From: CAMAVH01 sp036500145
Lineage (GTDB): Bacteria > Pseudomonadota > Alphaproteobacteria > SMXQ01
Direction: 5' to 3'
Assembly (NCBI GenBank): GCA_036500145.1
Contig: DASYCO010000002.1
Location: 1 to 33,291 of the forward strand
Length of the DNA stretch: 33,291 nucleotides
Numbering within the stretch: position 1 is the first letter of the stretch; each line of letters opens with the position of its first letter. The notes under the pieces are model-generated. The model was not told the origin of the DNA. It searched no databases and saw only the letters and a program-made list of their open reading frames with translations. Shown here piece by piece: positions 32,581-33,291 of this stretch. Position numbers and translations under genes: made by a program.

Positions 32581-33291
32581 TCATCGGGAACGATATGCCA
32601 GGGCCAATAAGCCGGACAATAGGAGCAGAATGCCGCACCAGAGGTTCCCGATCCTGGAAAATCCTGTGTTTTCAAGCGCCGGCGGCAAGGGTGCGTCAAT
32701 TACCCCCAGGTCGCCCAGGCCCAACCGGGCGCCCGGCAGGACCCGTCCGTAGGCGTCGATCACCGCGGAAACGCCGGTCGGCGTGGCCCGCACGATCGGC
32801 AGGCCTTCCTCGATCGCGCGATAGCTGGCGAGGTTCAGGTGCTGCAGCGGACCGGACCCCTGGCCGAACCAGGCGTCGTTGGACGGATTGACGATCCAGG
32901 CGGGCCGGTGGCCGGCCAGGGCCGCGCCGGCGCGGGTCACGCCCGGGAACAGGGCCTCGTAGCAGATCAGCACCTGCACCGCCGGCACGCCCCAGGGCGC
33001 GATGGGTTGCGAGGGCGGTCCCGCGGTGAAGTCGTCGGGCATATGCACCAGGCTGCGGAATCCCACCTTGGTGGCGAGGTCGGCGGCCGGCATGTACTCG
33101 CCGAACGGCACCAGGTGGTGCTTGTCGTAGACGCCGGTGACCCGCAGCGCCTGCGCCTCCCGCCGGAAGGCCACCAGGGTGTTGAAATAGCGCTGGGCGC
33201 CGCCGGGCCCGGCCTCGACGCGATTGGCGCCCATCAAAAGCGTCTGGCCCGGGATCAGGGCGTCGCGCAGCGCCGTCGCATAGGGCGAACC
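32581..33291 (-). CDS. lnt: apolipoprotein N-acyltransferase, 3' part (runs off window)
   Basis: Lnt adds the third acyl chain to lipoproteins in the inner membrane. The 236 residues in the window are the C-terminal nitrilase-like domain and last membrane helix. The catalytic lysine is in VYDKHHLVPFGEY and the catalytic cysteine in VLICYEALFPGV; the glutamate of the triad lies upstream of the window. NPSNDAWFGQGSGPLQHLNLASYRAIEEGLPIVRATPTGVSAVID is the typical following segment. A hydrophobic helix (LWCGILLLLSGLLALAY) and RSR end the protein. The reading frame stays open to the window edge, reading GSPYATALRDALIPGQTLLM before the first internal ATG at 33237, so the start is not here. Confidence 0.95.
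   Translation of the reverse strand, partial: GSPYATALRDALIPGQTLLMGANRVEAGPGGAQRYFNTLVAFRREAQALRVTGVYDKHHLVPFGEYMPAADLATKVGFRSLVHMPDDFTAGPPSQPIAPWGVPAVQVLICYEALFPGVTRAGAALAGHRPAWIVNPSNDAWFGQGSGPLQHLNLASYRAIEEGLPIVRATPTGVSAVIDAYGRVLPGARLGLGDLGVIDAPLPPALENTGFSRIGNLWCGILLLLSGLLALAYRSR

Overview
The window is chromosomal DNA of a high-GC alphaproteobacterium. The evidence is gene content and order. One block reads mutM, enoyl-CoA hydratase, rpsT, dnaA, dnaN, with ubiE-ubiB-coaBC-dut diverging from mutM. A second block reads lnt, an XRE regulator, metK, trmB, rimP, nusA, ylxR, infB, rbfA, truB, rpsO, pnp. A Fur-family gene of the Irr type with an Irr-type (ICE) operator nearby points the same way. 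The order resembles Rhodospirillales-type genomes, but I cannot name the genus. There is no sign of phage, insertion sequence, CRISPR, rRNA or tRNA. Nearly all of it is core genome, with two accessory-looking clusters.

Layout. 1-6113, minus strand: dnaN (cut by the window edge), dnaA, a rhodanese gene directly in front of dnaA, rpsT, an enoyl-CoA hydratase, a small exported protein and mutM. dnaN has its own promoter after a strong dnaA terminator. 6220-14548, plus strand: ubiE-ubiB (ubiquinone synthesis), then coaBC-dut, then a sulfur-flavoured run: Rrf2 regulator, cysK, MoeB/ThiF-type adenylyltransferase, DsrE-like protein, GNAT acetyltransferase and an exported SH3-like protein, several with overlapping stop and start codons. 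14549-14792: palindromic repeats of a dispersed intergenic type.

14793-19664, minus strand: a stress and iron cluster made of irr, a rubrerythrin without a rubredoxin domain, a two-cluster Fe-S oxidoreductase of the GlpC/HdrD type, a DUF3501 protein, and an upstream nitronate monooxygenase-like flavoprotein with an extra C-terminal cysteine cluster. A near-consensus Irr box sits directly upstream of a good sigma-70 promoter for the rubrerythrin operon. A plausible reading is iron- or heme-controlled peroxide detoxification with a dedicated electron-transfer partner.

19999-33291, minus strand: the transcription/translation superoperon rimP-nusA-ylxR-infB-rbfA-truB-rpsO-pnp, preceded by a roughly 290-nt leader with a terminator-like hairpin, then trmB, metK (with a perfect 18-bp palindrome in its promoter region), an XRE regulator and the 3' part of lnt.

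The most interesting signals are the Irr-box/rubrerythrin/Fe-S/DUF3501 cassette, the rhodanese-dnaA pairing behind a promoter whose -10 contains a GANTC (CcrM-type) site, the Rrf2-cysK-MoeB-DsrE cluster, the nusA-operon leader attenuator and the metK operator. All functional statements come from reading sequence motifs; no database search was run.
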